Source: Clostridium_I sp963725425 (GTDB lineage Bacteria; Bacillota; Clostridia; Clostridiales; Clostridiaceae). Taken from it: a stretch of 64,000 nt of DNA. Within the stretch, counting starts at the first letter, position 1. Each line of letters opens with the position of its first letter. The notes beneath the pieces were generated by a model. The model did no database searches, had not been told where the DNA came from, and saw only the letters and a list, made by a program, of their open reading frames with translations. Positions 18,054-27,581 of this stretch are shown piece by piece. A program made the position numbers and the translations under genes. The DNA lies in contig CAVRYJ010000031.1 in NCBI GenBank assembly GCA_963725425.1, positions 310,001 through 374,000 on the forward strand, given 5' to 3'.

Positions 18054-18545
18054 TTAAAATTTCCATTTCTTTATCATATAAGGTTTTTGACACAATCTAT
18101 AAATTGGTCTGTAAACGAATAAGGCTAATACAAAAGTATACATAGCAACAAAAGCACTTGCATATATTTTTACCTTTATACCAATAAAATATAAAACTAT
18201 ATAAACAAGTACTCCCTTTAAAAAAGTCAGCCCTAAAATTGTTACAACTGGTATTAGTTTTTTTTCTTTAAATAAATTTCTACCAATCTCACCTGCCAAA
18301 ACGCATATGAGCATATTTATAAGCATATTTACTCCAAATCCATTTATAAAAAACAAATCTTGCAATGCACCTGAAATCAAGCCAACTTTAAGCGCTGACC
18401 ACCTATCATTAATTATTGAATAGCAAATTACAAATAAAAATAACAAGCTAGGGTAGTATCCATACACTGAAAGGAATGGAACTATTGTGTTATCAAGTAC
18501 TTCAAGAACAAAAATTAAAATTGTCAAAGTTACAATTTTTTTCAT
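18054..18545 (-). CDS. mreD: rod shape-determining membrane protein MreD
   Basis: About 163 residues with five or six hydrophobic helices and no soluble domain, between mreC and the PBP2 gene, the fixed location of mreD. It helps couple MreB filaments to the peptidoglycan elongation machinery. I chose the ATG at 18545 because AGGGTG precedes it by six bases and overlaps the mreC stop region. Confidence 0.88.
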   Translation of the reverse strand: MKKIVTLTILIFVLEVLDNTIVPFLSVYGYYPSLLFLFVICYSIINDRWSALKVGLISGALQDLFFINGFGVNMLINMLICVLAGEIGRNLFKEKKLIPVVTILGLTFLKGVLVYIVLYFIGIKVKIYASAFVAMYTFVLALFVYRPIYRLCQKPYMIKKWKF

Positions 18546-18555
18546 ATAAATCACC

Positions 18556-19398
18556 CTAGTACTTTATTTCGCTTAATTTACTGTCTTTAGGTATAACCAC
18601 CGAAACCTCTTCTAACTTAGTAAAATCCACACTTGGTTTTATTATTGCATTGGTACTAACTGTGGCTGGATCTTTTACAACGCTGATAACTACACCTATT
18701 TCAATATCTTTAGGGTATAGTGTACCATAAGTCATTATGGTATCACCTTTTTTTATGTCCGCATCTTGTGGTAACTCACTAAGCATAGCTAATTCATTAT
18801 TATTATCATCCACATAGCCAGTTACTACTCCTCTGTTAGCACTAGATCTTTGATTCGTAGCACCAACTTCAATGTTTTCATTGTTTAATGTACCAATAAC
18901 ACTGGATCCGCTGTCAACAGAGATTACTTTTCCAACAAGTCCCTGATCTGTTATTACTGCATAATCAATCTTAATGCCATCCTTTGAACCTCTATCAATT
19001 ACATAACTATCTTCTGTGCCGCTTACCGTACTAATTACATTACAATTTTTATAAGTATATTCACTTGCTGGATTTTGTAATTTAGCGAGTGCAGAAACTC
19101 TTGTCAATTTATCATTTAAAGCATCATACTCTGCTACCTTTTTTTTCATACTTAGATTTTGTGATTTTAAACTTTCATTTTCCTGTTTTATCTGTGAAAA
19201 ATGAGTTACAAAACTGAACCAATCCACTACACCATTTGTACTTTTATAAATTACTCCCTGCACAGAAGTAAAAACACCACCAACACCACTTTCTAAAAAT
19301 GAAGCATTTTGTCTCTTAACGCTAAACCCAATTAGAAACAAAAAGCTAACTGACAGAACAATTATTGCCACCGCCAGTTTATTCTTTATGAATTTCAA
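18556..19398 (-). CDS. mreC: rod shape-determining protein MreC
   Basis: 280 residues. An N-terminal membrane helix (residues 8-27) is followed by a coiled coil (SQIKQENESLKSQNLSMKKK) and a C-terminal beta-barrel pair with VIDRGSKDGIKIDYAVI and GLVGKVISV motifs. It links MreB with PBP2 on the outside of the membrane. A TTG start overlaps the end of mreB by one base spacing, with GAGGT upstream. Confidence 0.93.
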   Translation of the reverse strand: MKFIKNKLAVAIIVLSVSFLFLIGFSVKRQNASFLESGVGGVFTSVQGVIYKSTNGVVDWFSFVTHFSQIKQENESLKSQNLSMKKKVAEYDALNDKLTRVSALAKLQNPASEYTYKNCNVISTVSGTEDSYVIDRGSKDGIKIDYAVITDQGLVGKVISVDSGSSVIGTLNNENIEVGATNQRSSANRGVVTGYVDDNNNELAMLSELPQDADIKKGDTIMTYGTLYPKDIEIGVVISVVKDPATVSTNAIIKPSVDFTKLEEVSVVIPKDSKLSEIKY

Positions 19399-19399
19399 T

Positions 19400-20418
19400 T
19401 TAACCTCTGTTACTCTTACTTATTTTATCAAAATGTTCAAGAGCTTTACCTGCTCCAAGGGCTACACAGTCAAGTGGTGCTTCTGCAATATGTACAGGCA
19501 TATGAGTTTCATTATTAATTAAGCTATCCAGGCCTCTTAGAAGTGCTCCGCCTCCTGTAAGCATAATTCCCTTATCCATAATGTCTGAAGCAAGTTCTGG
19601 TGGTGTTTTTTCAAGTGTAAGCTTTATGGCATCAATTATTAAAGCGATATGGTTCCTTTAAGGCTTCTCTAACTTCAACCTCGCTAATTTCAATGTTTTT
19701 TGGTAATCCCGTTATTAAAATCTCTTCCTTTTATATCCATCGTTTCTTCAACATCATTTGTCTTGAACGCTGAACCAAGTTGCAACTTAACATTTTCTGC
19801 AGTTCGCTCACCAATCATTAAATTATATTCTTTTTTGATATGTGTTATTATTGCTTGATCCAATTCGTCTCCAGCAACTCTAAGTGATTTACTTGTTACA
19901 ATACCCCCAAGTGAAATGACTGCAACTTCAGTAGTACCTCCACCAATATCAACAACCATGCTTCCAGTTGGCTCCTCTACTGGAAGTCCAGCTCCAATAG
20001 CTGCAGCCATTGGTTCTTCCATAAGTTGAACTTCTCTAGCTCCAGCTCTCTTTGTTGCCTCATCAATAGCTCTTCTTTCAACTTCTGTTACTCCAGATGG
20101 AAAGCAAACTATTATTCTAGGGCTTGCAAACGAACTTTTTGAAGTCACCTTAGATATGAATCTCTTAAGCATACTCTCAGTAACATCAAAATCAGCAATA
20201 ACTCCATCTCTTAGTGGTCTTATTGCAACTATGTTTCCTGGTGTTCTACCTATCATCTGTTTTGCTTCTTCTCCAACAGCAAGAACTGTCTTTGTATTTG
20301 TATTAATTGCTACAACTGATGGTTCTCTTAGAACAATACCTTTACCTTTTACATATACTAATGTATTTGCTGTTCCTAAATCTATGCCCATATCTCTAGA
20401 TATACCAAAAAACGCCAT
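19400..20418 (-). pseudogene. mreB: rod shape-determining protein MreB, interrupted by two frameshifts
   Basis: Read across three frames this is a full-length MreB actin homologue. The N-terminal 230 residues start MAFFGISRDMGIDLGTANTLVY and keep phosphate-1 (DLGTANT) and VDIGGGTTEVAV. The last 75 residues, IDAIKLTLEKTPPELASDIM to GRGLDSLI-type text, end just before mreC. An extra T in a T4 run near 19717 breaks the frame after MDIKGRDF, and a second single extra base near 19644-19651 (after LKEP) shifts it again. MreB scaffolds lateral wall growth and is usually needed for rod shape. Either both indels are sequencing errors or another mreB/mbl copy exists. The ATG at 20418 is preceded by AAGGAG. 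Confidence 0.9.
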
Positions 20419-20438
20419 TAAAATTTCTCCTTTCAAAA

Positions 20439-21125
20439 TCAACAAATTCCTTTTTCTTTTAAACTGACATAAACACCATCACCAATGATAATATGATCTA
20501 AAACATCAATGCCAATTATCTTACCGCATTCTTTAAGTCTATTAGTAACACTAATATCTTCTGAACTTGGTGTTGGATCTCCCGATGGATGATTGTGACA
20601 TATAATAATTGAAGCACTATGCCGTAAAATAGCTTCACTAAATACCTCTCTTGGATGAACAATGGAAGAGTTTAAACTTCCTACAGAAATATCACATATA
20701 TGGATGACTATGCTTTTAGTATTAAGCAAAATAAGTTTCAAAATTTCTCTATTATAACTTTTCATTTCTTCCATTACTAAATCTGCCGCATCCCTAGGAC
20801 TAGTAATCTTGTATGTATCACCAGAACGATATGTTTTAAACCTTTTTATAATTTCACCTAATGCAATTATTTGCGTGGCTTTTGCAATTCCAATTCCATG
20901 GATTTCCACAAGTTCATTATAACTTAGTTTTAATAAACCATTAAGTCCATTTCCTTGTTTCAATAGATTATTACATATGTTTAAAACATTGTCCTTTGAT
21001 GTACCTGTTCTCAAAATAATTGCCAAAAGTTCACAATTTGACAAAGCCTCAGCGCCATATCTTTGTAGCCTTTCTCTAGGTCTTTCATTTTCCGGGAAAT
21101 CAAAAATCTTAAGCGAATTGCTCAA
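20439..21125 (-). CDS. radC: RadC-family JAMM protein
   Basis: 228 residues. The N-terminal helix-hairpin-helix region is LSYNELVEIHGIGIAKATQI. The C-terminal JAMM motif HNHPSGDPTPSSED carries the zinc ligands. Despite its name, a direct repair role is not established for this family. A TTG start has GAAGGTG upstream. The gene lies in the usual maf-radC-mreB order. Confidence 0.94.
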   Translation of the reverse strand: MSNSLKIFDFPENERPRERLQRYGAEALSNCELLAIILRTGTSKDNVLNICNNLLKQGNGLNGLLKLSYNELVEIHGIGIAKATQIIALGEIIKRFKTYRSGDTYKITSPRDAADLVMEEMKSYNREILKLILLNTKSIVIHICDISVGSLNSSIVHPREVFSEAILRHSASIIICHNHPSGDPTPSSEDISVTNRLKECGKIIGIDVLDHIIIGDGVYVSLKEKGIC

Positions 21126-21138
21126 TAATACACCTTCT

Positions 21139-21726
21139 CTATAGATTTATTCCCATCTCCCCAAACATTCCATTTAGCTTATTAAGTGGCAAGCCCACAA
21201 CATTATAAAAGCATCCTTCTATAGCTTCAACAAACACTCCAGCATAACCTTGTATTCCATAGGCACCTGCCTTGTCTTTGTATTCTTCCAAACATAAATA
21301 TTTTTCTATGTCGCGTTCTGATAAGTTTGAAAACTTAACTTTTGTGCAAGCATAGTCACATTTAATTACATCAAAATTCACATTAATAATTGTAATACCA
21401 GTGTATACATTATGAACTTTTCCACTTAGCATCTTTATCATTCTAAAAGCATCTTGTCTGTCTTTTGGTTTCCCTAATAAAACGTTATCTATGGATACAA
21501 CTGTATCGCAACCAATAACTATATTATCATCTCCCCTTAAAACATCTACACTTTTAGAAACAGCCTCTGCTTTTTCCTTTGAAAGTTCCATAACATATTC
21601 TGATACACTGCCTTTGAATTTAATCTTTTGCTCATCAAAATCACTTGCAATTACTTTGAAATCTTTGATGACTCTACTAAGGAGTTCTATCCTTCTTTCA
21701 GAAGCTGATGCTAGAATAATTCTCAT
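21139..21726 (-). CDS. maf: Maf-family nucleoside triphosphate pyrophosphatase
   Basis: 195 residues starting MRIILASASERRIELL, the Maf signature. The SDFDE and GCDTVV motifs hold the catalytic acids, and the SGKVHNVYTGI stretch follows. It hydrolyses non-canonical or modified nucleotides to their monophosphates; historic links to septum formation come from overexpression. It lies 13 bases before radC. Confidence 0.94.
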   Translation of the reverse strand: MRIILASASERRIELLSRVIKDFKVIASDFDEQKIKFKGSVSEYVMELSKEKAEAVSKSVDVLRGDDNIVIGCDTVVSIDNVLLGKPKDRQDAFRMIKMLSGKVHNVYTGITIINVNFDVIKCDYACTKVKFSNLSERDIEKYLCLEEYKDKAGAYGIQGYAGVFVEAIEGCFYNVVGLPLNKLNGMFGEMGINL

Positions 21727-21737
21727 TCTTCCACTTC

Positions 21738-21992
21738 CTAATGTTTTCTATATAATAGTATTGCCAATATTATACCAATTATAGTCATTATATTGATATT
21801 AAAACTTACTCCAAATGTTAAACTCATAATTTTTAAATCTAAAATAAGAGGTTTACTTGTACCTATAGTATATGAGCTCTTTAAAAAAACTAAATTTGAA
21901 AAACGAGTACCAATTAGTTCACCTAAAATAGTGCCACATATTCCTCCTAATAAAGTAAGAAATACGAAATACTTTGAGTTTTTCGCTAACAT
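21738..21992 (-). CDS. DUF4321 small membrane protein
   Basis: About 84 residues with two hydrophobic helices and the conserved GGICGTILGELIG opening helix of DUF4321. Its function is unknown. The family is almost always next to maf-radC-mre in clostridia, as here. I prefer the ATG at 21992, which follows a GGGGGA stretch; a longer start at 22022 has no ribosome binding site. Confidence 0.8.
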   Translation of the reverse strand: MLAKNSKYFVFLTLLGGICGTILGELIGTRFSNLVFLKSSYTIGTSKPLILDLKIMSLTFGVSFNINIMTIIGIILAILLYRKH

Positions 21993-22094
21993 ATCCCCAT
22001 ATCCCCCATATTGTTTATACATCTAATATAGTTTATCATTTAATGTATAGTTAAACAAGTATTTCACAATTTTTTAACAATTTTTTGTTTATTC

Positions 22095-22789
22095 TCATTT
22101 GGTTATTTTTTTAAATTCATTATACATAAATTGAATACTGTCATTGGTATTGTTTTTACTATAATTGTCTGGAAGCTTGTCTACATACTTTTTTAATTCT
22201 TCTAACACATTTTTATTTTTATAGTCGCCTTGAACTTTTTTTAAATTGTTTTTCCACTTTTTTAGCTCTCCTAATTGCACAGCTTTAACATCTTTGTCAT
22301 TTAATTTACTAATAATTTGTAGATTAGCATCAATAATTTCTACTATTTGTGAGTTACATGTATTGTCTACATTTATATTAAAATTTATTTCACTACTATC
22401 AAATTTATTATCAGTTAATAATTTCACCGCACTTGTATATGAACTTCCCCTCTTATAAAGTCCGAATATGACTCTTATTTTTCCATTTTCATTCACTTCA
22501 CTAGGATTTCCAATGGTGCTTAATGACTTTATAAGTTCATCCGCATCTTCTTTTTTGAAAAAAATCCACCTTGTAGAAAAACATACTCGTAGTTTTTTGC
22601 TATATTATTTGATGATGTACTGTTTGTTTCATTGCTACTTGTTCCATTTAGGTATCCATTATTTTTTAGTAATAGCTTGGACATAGCAGTACCAACAGAT
22701 AATGCAACTACTAATATTATAGATAAAACAATTATAAAATATTTGTTACCACCTTGTTTCTTTTTTAAATCGTACCTTGTATATCTCAT
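22095..22789 (-). pseudogene. SPOR-domain membrane protein, one frameshift
   Basis: The start at 22789 (GGGAG upstream) gives a cytoplasmic basic segment, one membrane helix (YFIIVLSIILVVALSVGTAM), then a SPOR-like domain. Restoring one T in the T7 run at 22554-22560 joins YVFLQGGFF to FKKEDADELIKSLSTIGNPSE and on to IRVIFGLYKRGSSYTSA, giving about 231 residues with the expected SPOR pattern. SPOR domains bind denuded glycan at division sites. As given, translation stops soon after the run. It may be a sequencing error or a slippage-prone on/off tract. Confidence 0.8.
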
Positions 22790-22880
22790 TCTCTCATCTC
22801 CCAATACCTTACTACTATTAATCATATTTTTAATGAAAGAAATTATACCAAAGAAATGTACATTTGCCCGATTTAAAATG

Positions 22881-23396
22881 TCATATATCTCTTTTCATTA
22901 TCATAGCATTTGAACTAGTCTCCTTACTCATGAAGAAATCATTGCTAATCCTAATCAATTTAAATCCATTATTTTTTAACAGCTTTAATGTTTTTTTCTC
23001 TTTTTCAGAAATGCCTATAAGAAACTCAGTTATACCATAGTTATGTAAAAAAAATTTTAATATTTTATTTAGAATAACATTTCCTTCATCGTTATCTAGA
23101 TACAAATGTTCCAATATAAAACAAGAAATCCATACAATATTTTTATCTTTAAATTCTATTCTTCCTTTAAATATACCAATCAATCTATTCTCTTTATGAA
23201 TTTTTAGAAAGATCTCAGATTCGCTTGCATAATACTCCAAAAATATTTCATTAAATTCACTAGTTGCTAAATAATCATTATTCCCATAGTATACAAGCTT
23301 ATTTTTTTCCTTAAGCCATAGTTGTATACACTTAATATCTTCCAAAACAACATTAGATATATTTATGTCTTTATAATTAATACAAACTTCAAACAT
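22881..23396 (-). CDS. GNAT-like acetyltransferase
   Basis: About 171 residues. The overall GNAT fold order is visible (GIFKGRIEF, FILEHLYLDNDEG, ISEKEKKTLKLLKNNGFKLIR) but the acetyl-CoA loop is weak, so activity is uncertain. AGAGGT precedes the ATG at 23396. The substrate is unknown. It lies back to back with the pectin esterase operon. Confidence 0.6.
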   Translation of the reverse strand: MFEVCINYKDINISNVVLEDIKCIQLWLKEKNKLVYYGNNDYLATSEFNEIFLEYYASESEIFLKIHKENRLIGIFKGRIEFKDKNIVWISCFILEHLYLDNDEGNVILNKILKFFLHNYGITEFLIGISEKEKKTLKLLKNNGFKLIRISNDFFMSKETSSNAMIMKRDI

Positions 23397-23481
23397 ACAC
23401 ACACCTCTTCTCTAATATTTTCAATTCTACGTAGAAATGAAAATTCCTTTGTAAATTCTAATATATTTTATGTTATAAATA

Positions 23482-23510
23482 TTGACAAAAATAATTTATA
23501 GCGATATGCT
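23482..23510 (+). promoter_or_regulatory. promoter of the esterase-GH28 operon
   Basis: TTGACA at 23482-23487, 17-base spacer, TATGCT at 23505-23510. The operator at 23518-23531 covers the expected start of transcription. Confidence 0.8.
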
Positions 23511-23517
23511 ACTGTTA

Positions 23518-23531
23518 TGTTAACGTTAACA
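23518..23531. promoter_or_regulatory. TGTTAACGTTAACA operator of the esterase-GH28 operon
   Basis: The perfect 14-bp palindrome sits 7 bp after the -10 box, where a bound repressor would block transcription. It is identical to the operators at 8113 and 10282, which makes the three transcription units one regulon. Confidence 0.85.
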
Positions 23532-23658
23532 AAGTACTTCCATACAAAACGTTTTAGCTACTATTTTCAATCAAATACAGAAGAAGGAGGTTAAAAATTA
23601 ACTACTATTTGGTGATACAAGGTAAACTCAAACAATTTTATGGGGGGGGTGATAAACA

Positions 23659-24753
23659 ATGAACGAAGACGAACATTTTTGCGTAAGAAATAAACTATTA
23701 GATACATACAATTTAAATTCAAGAAAATATAAACTGTGTGCTGAAAATGTGCCTGAATTTAAAGGGTGGAAAAAAACTCTTGTTCCAAAACTACAAAATC
23801 TATTAGGAATAGCCAACCTTAAAAAAACAAATTTGAATCCTAAAATCATTGAAACAAAAGTATTTACAGATTTTACGCGAAAAAAAGTTGTTTTAGAAAC
23901 AGAAAAAGATGTTTTTATGCCTATGTATATACTAATTCCAAATAGCATTAAACCTGGAGAAAAAATTCCATGTGTTATAGCCCCACATGGTCACGGTTGT
24001 GGTGGCAAAGAAGGAACAGCAGGTAGATATGATATTCCCATAATAAAAGAAAGCATAGAAAAGTATAATTGTGATTATGGAATTAAATTAGTAAAACAAG
24101 GTTATATAGTATTTTGTAATGATGCCAGAGGTTTTGGCGAAAGACGAGAATGGATGGATCAAGGAAACTCAAATGAAGACTTGCTTAAATGTTCATGTAA
24201 TACCATAAACAATGCCGCAATATCATTAGGTAAATCATTGCTTGGAATGATGGTTTGGGATTTAATAAGAATAATTGATTATATAGAGACCTTAGATTAT
24301 TGCAACAGCAGTAAAATAGCATGCCTTGGATTCTCAGGAGGAGGACTTCAGTCACTTTGGCTTTCAGCCTTAGATGAAAGAATAAAAATAGCAATTATCA
24401 GTGGATATTTTCACAGTTTCAAAGGTTCAATTATGGCAACAAATTTTTGTGGTTGCAATTTTGTGCCCAATTTGTGGAAAGCTGTAGATATAGGAGACCT
24501 CGGGGCTTTAATAGCACCAAGACCATTACTAATTGAAAGTGGCACAGATGATCCATTAAACGGATCACGAGGAATAATTGATGTAAAAGAACAGATTTCA
24601 ATAACTAAGCATGCCTATAATATTTTAAATAGCGATGATAAAATATACCACCATATATTTAAGGGAAGTCATATTTTTAATGGGGAAAAAGTAAACGACT
24701 TTTTAAAAGAACATTTTAATTATACTAATAATTTATGCCATGGAGATGAATAA
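23659..24753 (+). CDS. alpha/beta-hydrolase, probable pectin or sugar acetylesterase
   Basis: 364 residues with the large-esterase layout: an N-terminal helical part, PHGHGCGGKEG oxyanion region near residue 113, DARGFGERREW, nucleophile elbow GFSGGG (Ser near residue 227), acid Asp in GTDDPLNGS, and His in GSHIF near residue 341. Similar proteins are annotated as acetyl xylan esterases or dienelactone-hydrolase-like enzymes. No signal peptide is visible. It is co-transcribed with a GH28 gene two bases downstream and is under the shared operator. Removal of acetyl groups from galacturonan oligomers is the natural role (inference). GGGGGGGG precedes the ATG. Confidence 0.8.
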   Translation: MNEDEHFCVRNKLLDTYNLNSRKYKLCAENVPEFKGWKKTLVPKLQNLLGIANLKKTNLNPKIIETKVFTDFTRKKVVLETEKDVFMPMYILIPNSIKPGEKIPCVIAPHGHGCGGKEGTAGRYDIPIIKESIEKYNCDYGIKLVKQGYIVFCNDARGFGERREWMDQGNSNEDLLKCSCNTINNAAISLGKSLLGMMVWDLIRIIDYIETLDYCNSSKIACLGFSGGGLQSLWLSALDERIKIAIISGYFHSFKGSIMATNFCGCNFVPNLWKAVDIGDLGALIAPRPLLIESGTDDPLNGSRGIIDVKEQISITKHAYNILNSDDKIYHHIFKGSHIFNGEKVNDFLKEHFNYTNNLCHGDE

Positions 24754-24755
24754 TT

Positions 24756-26312
24756 ATGAAAATAAATTTGGTTTCAATAACATCTACAACTGCTTCATTT
24801 GAAATAGAAAATACTGAATGTTTCTACCTGAGTAATGAAGCAAGTGTTTATCTAAATAATAAAAAAGTTTCTTTAACAAAACAAAATGTTTTTACTTTAA
24901 ATGATTTAGAGGCTGATACAAACTATAATGTTTTTGTTCAAGATGATTCTAATAATGATAAAAGTGAAAGTTTAGACATTACAACTAAAACGGAATCCGT
25001 AGACATCAATGTAATTGATTTTGGTGCTATAGGTGATGGTGAAAATGTAGATACAGCATTTTTACAGGCTGCCATTGAATCATGTCCACCCACTGGAAGA
25101 ATTGTAATTCCAAAGGGCGTTTATCTTACAGGTCCACTATTTCTTAAAAGCAATATAACACTTGATTTAAAAGAAGGTGCAGTGCTTCTTGGATTAAAGG
25201 ATAGAAAATATTACCCTATACTTAAAGGTTCAATGAAAGGATCTGAAAAAGATTTTTACCTTGGATCATGGGAAGGTGATGAGCAAGATGAATTTGCAAG
25301 TTTAATTACAGCTATTGGTGTAGAAAATGTAAATATAGTAGGCCTAGGAGTACTAGATGGGAATTCTGATTTCGACACTTGGTGGCTTAATCCAAAGGAG
25401 AAAAGAAGGGCATGGAGACCAAAGACAATCTTCTTAAATTGCTGCAAAAATGTATTAATTGAAGGAATAACCGTAAAAAATTCTCCATCATGGACAATAC
25501 ATCCTTTAATGTGTGAGAATCTAAAATTTATAGACTTAAGTATTGAAAATCCTTTTGATGCACCAAATACCGATGCTCTTGATCCTGAATCTTCAAAGAA
25601 TGTTCTTATTTTAGGAAATACATTTTCTGTTGGTGATGACTGCATAGCTATAAAATCCGGTAAAATAGATATGAGCATTAAAAATCCTGTATCATCTGAA
25701 AATATTCATATTAGAAATTGCAATATGAAATTTGGACATGGTGCAGTTGTACTTGGAAGCGAAATGTCTTCTGGAGTTAAATCCATTTTTATAGAAAAAT
25801 GTATTTTTAACAGTACAGACAGAGGTCTTAGAATAAAAACAAGAAGAGGACGTGGATCAAAAGGAATTATAGACAACATTCATGTTTCTAATGTAAAAAT
25901 GGATAACGTTATGACTCCTTTTTCCATTAATTCATTTTATTATTGCGATCCAGATGGTAAAACCAAATATGTATGGGACAAGGAAAAATTACCAGTAGAT
26001 GATAGAACCCCTTATATTGGTGAAATATATATAGAAGATGTAGTTTGCAATAATGCTAAAGTTTGTGCAGCATTTATGTACGGGCTTCCAGAAAGAAAGA
26101 TTGAAAAAGTTGAAATGAAAAATGTATATGTGGAATTTGATGAAAATGCCACTGAGGATTATGCAGATATGATGAGTTTTATTGACCCTATGAAGAGAAA
26201 TGGAATGTATTTTAACAATATAAAAAATTTAAGTCTTGAAAATGTGGTGATTAAAAAAGCTTTAACAGATAAAATAACAAAATTAAATGTAGATAATTAT
26301 TCTGAAAACTGA
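24756..26312 (+). CDS. GH28 polygalacturonase (probably exo-acting, intracellular)
   Basis: 518 residues. A fibronectin-like N-terminal domain (about 1-85) is followed by the right-handed beta-helix (DFGAIGDGENVDTAFLQAAI onward). All GH28 catalytic motifs are present: NTDALD, GDDCIAIKSG, GHGAVVLGSE and RGLRIKTRRGRG. The N-terminal extra domain is typical of exo-polygalacturonases. No signal peptide is visible, so it probably works on imported oligogalacturonides, in line with the GPH transporters and the GH105 enzyme of the same regulon. Its ribosome binding site lies in the end of the esterase gene. Confidence 0.9.
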   Translation: MKINLVSITSTTASFEIENTECFYLSNEASVYLNNKKVSLTKQNVFTLNDLEADTNYNVFVQDDSNNDKSESLDITTKTESVDINVIDFGAIGDGENVDTAFLQAAIESCPPTGRIVIPKGVYLTGPLFLKSNITLDLKEGAVLLGLKDRKYYPILKGSMKGSEKDFYLGSWEGDEQDEFASLITAIGVENVNIVGLGVLDGNSDFDTWWLNPKEKRRAWRPKTIFLNCCKNVLIEGITVKNSPSWTIHPLMCENLKFIDLSIENPFDAPNTDALDPESSKNVLILGNTFSVGDDCIAIKSGKIDMSIKNPVSSENIHIRNCNMKFGHGAVVLGSEMSSGVKSIFIEKCIFNSTDRGLRIKTRRGRGSKGIIDNIHVSNVKMDNVMTPFSINSFYYCDPDGKTKYVWDKEKLPVDDRTPYIGEIYIEDVVCNNAKVCAAFMYGLPERKIEKVEMKNVYVEFDENATEDYADMMSFIDPMKRNGMYFNNIKNLSLENVVIKKALTDKITKLNVDNYSEN

Positions 26313-26329
26313 TTCGGTCTGAAAATAAG

Positions 26330-26395
26330 AAAATTAAGAATTGATAATTGATAATTGATAGTTAATGTAGATTTTCCACTCTCAATTCTGAGCTT
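26330..26395. repeat. tandem ATTGATA repeats and remnant cassette
   Basis: AATTGATAATTGATAATTGATAG is followed by TCTCAATTCTGAGC. This is the same kind of short tandem-word flank seen at 5221, 31203, 36241 and 61326, again between convergent genes (GH28 and trpP). Confidence 0.55.
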
Positions 26396-26440
26396 TCAAA
26401 TTGCTTTGCTATTTCTTATGATTTTTAGAGTAGCTTCTTT

Positions 26441-26563
26441 TAGACATCTTCAAAGAAAATAACAAGTCAATATTCTGGTCTATTTTGTTAATGATATGCT
26501 TCATCGCCTACCGCAAAATATCCTCAGAATCTTTGACTTGTTATTTTCTTTGATTGTGCCTTA
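26441..26563. repeat. MITE-like palindromic repeat, copy 2
   Basis: The whole 123 bp is an inverted repeat with AAAGAAAATAACAAGTCAA on the left and TTGACTTGTTATTTTCTTTG on the right. The inner part is GGTCTATTTTGTTAATGATATG against CCTACCGCAAAATATCC. It is in opposite orientation to the copy at 2380, between two convergent genes where its hairpin could terminate both transcripts. Confidence 0.85.
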
Positions 26564-26598
26564 TTACACGTCCCAATTTAAACACATGTAGTTTGTCT

Positions 26599-27108
26599 CT
26601 ATATCTTTGCTTTTCTTTTCAATGCTATATTTATTGCATTGAATAAAACAGACCCAGCAACTGTATTTATTACGCAGGCTGGAATTACAATGGATAGAAA
26701 TAATAATCTAAAGCTTGTTGGCAGTCCAACTATAAAAAATGCTGAAGTTAAAAATACAGTTCCGCTAACAATTGTACCAACCGCTGTAACTATTAGTATC
26801 TTTAATTGATTATTCAGTACGTTTCTTATAGGCATTAAAAATAAAAACATAATATTGGTAGTTACAATTTTATCTATTATGTTAGGTAGCTGTCCTCCTG
26901 GAAAGGTTGTAGTAAGTGCTGATAATAGCCCAGCTACAATTCCTGCGCAAAGACAAGTCTTATAATCATTATTTAAAAGTATTATTATAAATAATAGTGC
27001 TAAAGAAAAATCAGGCTTCATACCGAAAACTAGTGGTGGTGTCATCTGACTTAATACTGCACCTATTGCTAAAAGTAAAGAATTTATAACCAATTTTTTT
27101 ATATTCAT
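26599..27108 (-). CDS. trpP: tryptophan transporter TrpP (ECF S-component-like)
   Basis: 169 residues with about five hydrophobic helices. FGMKPDFSLALLFIIILL near residue 28 and TTFPGGQLPNIIDK near residue 68 are the TrpP/YhaG family signatures. It imports tryptophan. AAGGAG precedes the ATG. A tryptophan-type T-box lies on the same strand at 29075-29335, separated from trpP by an IS110 element. The natural control of this gene therefore appears interrupted. Confidence 0.88.
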   Translation of the reverse strand: MNIKKLVINSLLLAIGAVLSQMTPPLVFGMKPDFSLALLFIIILLNNDYKTCLCAGIVAGLLSALTTTFPGGQLPNIIDKIVTTNIMFLFLMPIRNVLNNQLKILIVTAVGTIVSGTVFLTSAFFIVGLPTSFRLLFLSIVIPACVINTVAGSVLFNAINIALKRKAKI

Positions 27109-27284
27109 AATATATTTCTCCTTCTTCTATGTTATTTGATTTTCTCTTGATATCTCACTCATTCTTAGTATCTCATCATTTGATAAAAAAACTATTTAGA
27201 TAAATTTATAAATTTTGTGTATATGTGGGCATAGATGAGTAAGTATAACAGACTGACTGTTTTATTTGTTAAAATATTATTACT

Positions 27285-27435
27285 TTTGGTGTCCGCAATT
27301 ACTCTGGTAACTTACCCTTCTATGTCTCACAGGATCAATGTCCTTAATTCCTTCGTTCCGTTTATCCAAAGGCGGATGTCAGTTCATGCTCGTATACCGG
27401 GTCTATGCCCTTATGGAGGTCTCTAAACACTGACT
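27285..27435 (-). ncRNA. candidate IS110 bridge RNA region
   Basis: About 150 bases downstream of the transposase carry GC-rich short hairpins on the minus strand: GGGCATAGACCC, TCCGCCTTTGGATAAACGGA and AGGACATTGATCCT. There is no credible reading frame. IS110-family elements encode a structured guide RNA in their non-coding end, upstream in IS110 proper and downstream in the IS1111 group. The ATGCTCGTAT word shared with the other IS end is what a donor-binding loop would contain. Orientation and borders are uncertain. Confidence 0.5.
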
Positions 27436-27581
27436 AATCCAAGTTTCTTTTTTCAAAGGTCAATACACAAAAACTTATGAATATCGTTTGTTTTCCACAC
27501 TTTATAGCTTAAGAATAAACTTGATTAGCTGTGGATAATTTTAAGACAAGTATTAATTATATTGTATTGTGGATAACTTTA

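Noticed and set aside
27235..27426. 63-codon plus-strand frame in the IS110 3' region
   Set aside because: No ribosome binding site, no recognisable protein, and it runs opposite to the transposase through the structured non-coding part.
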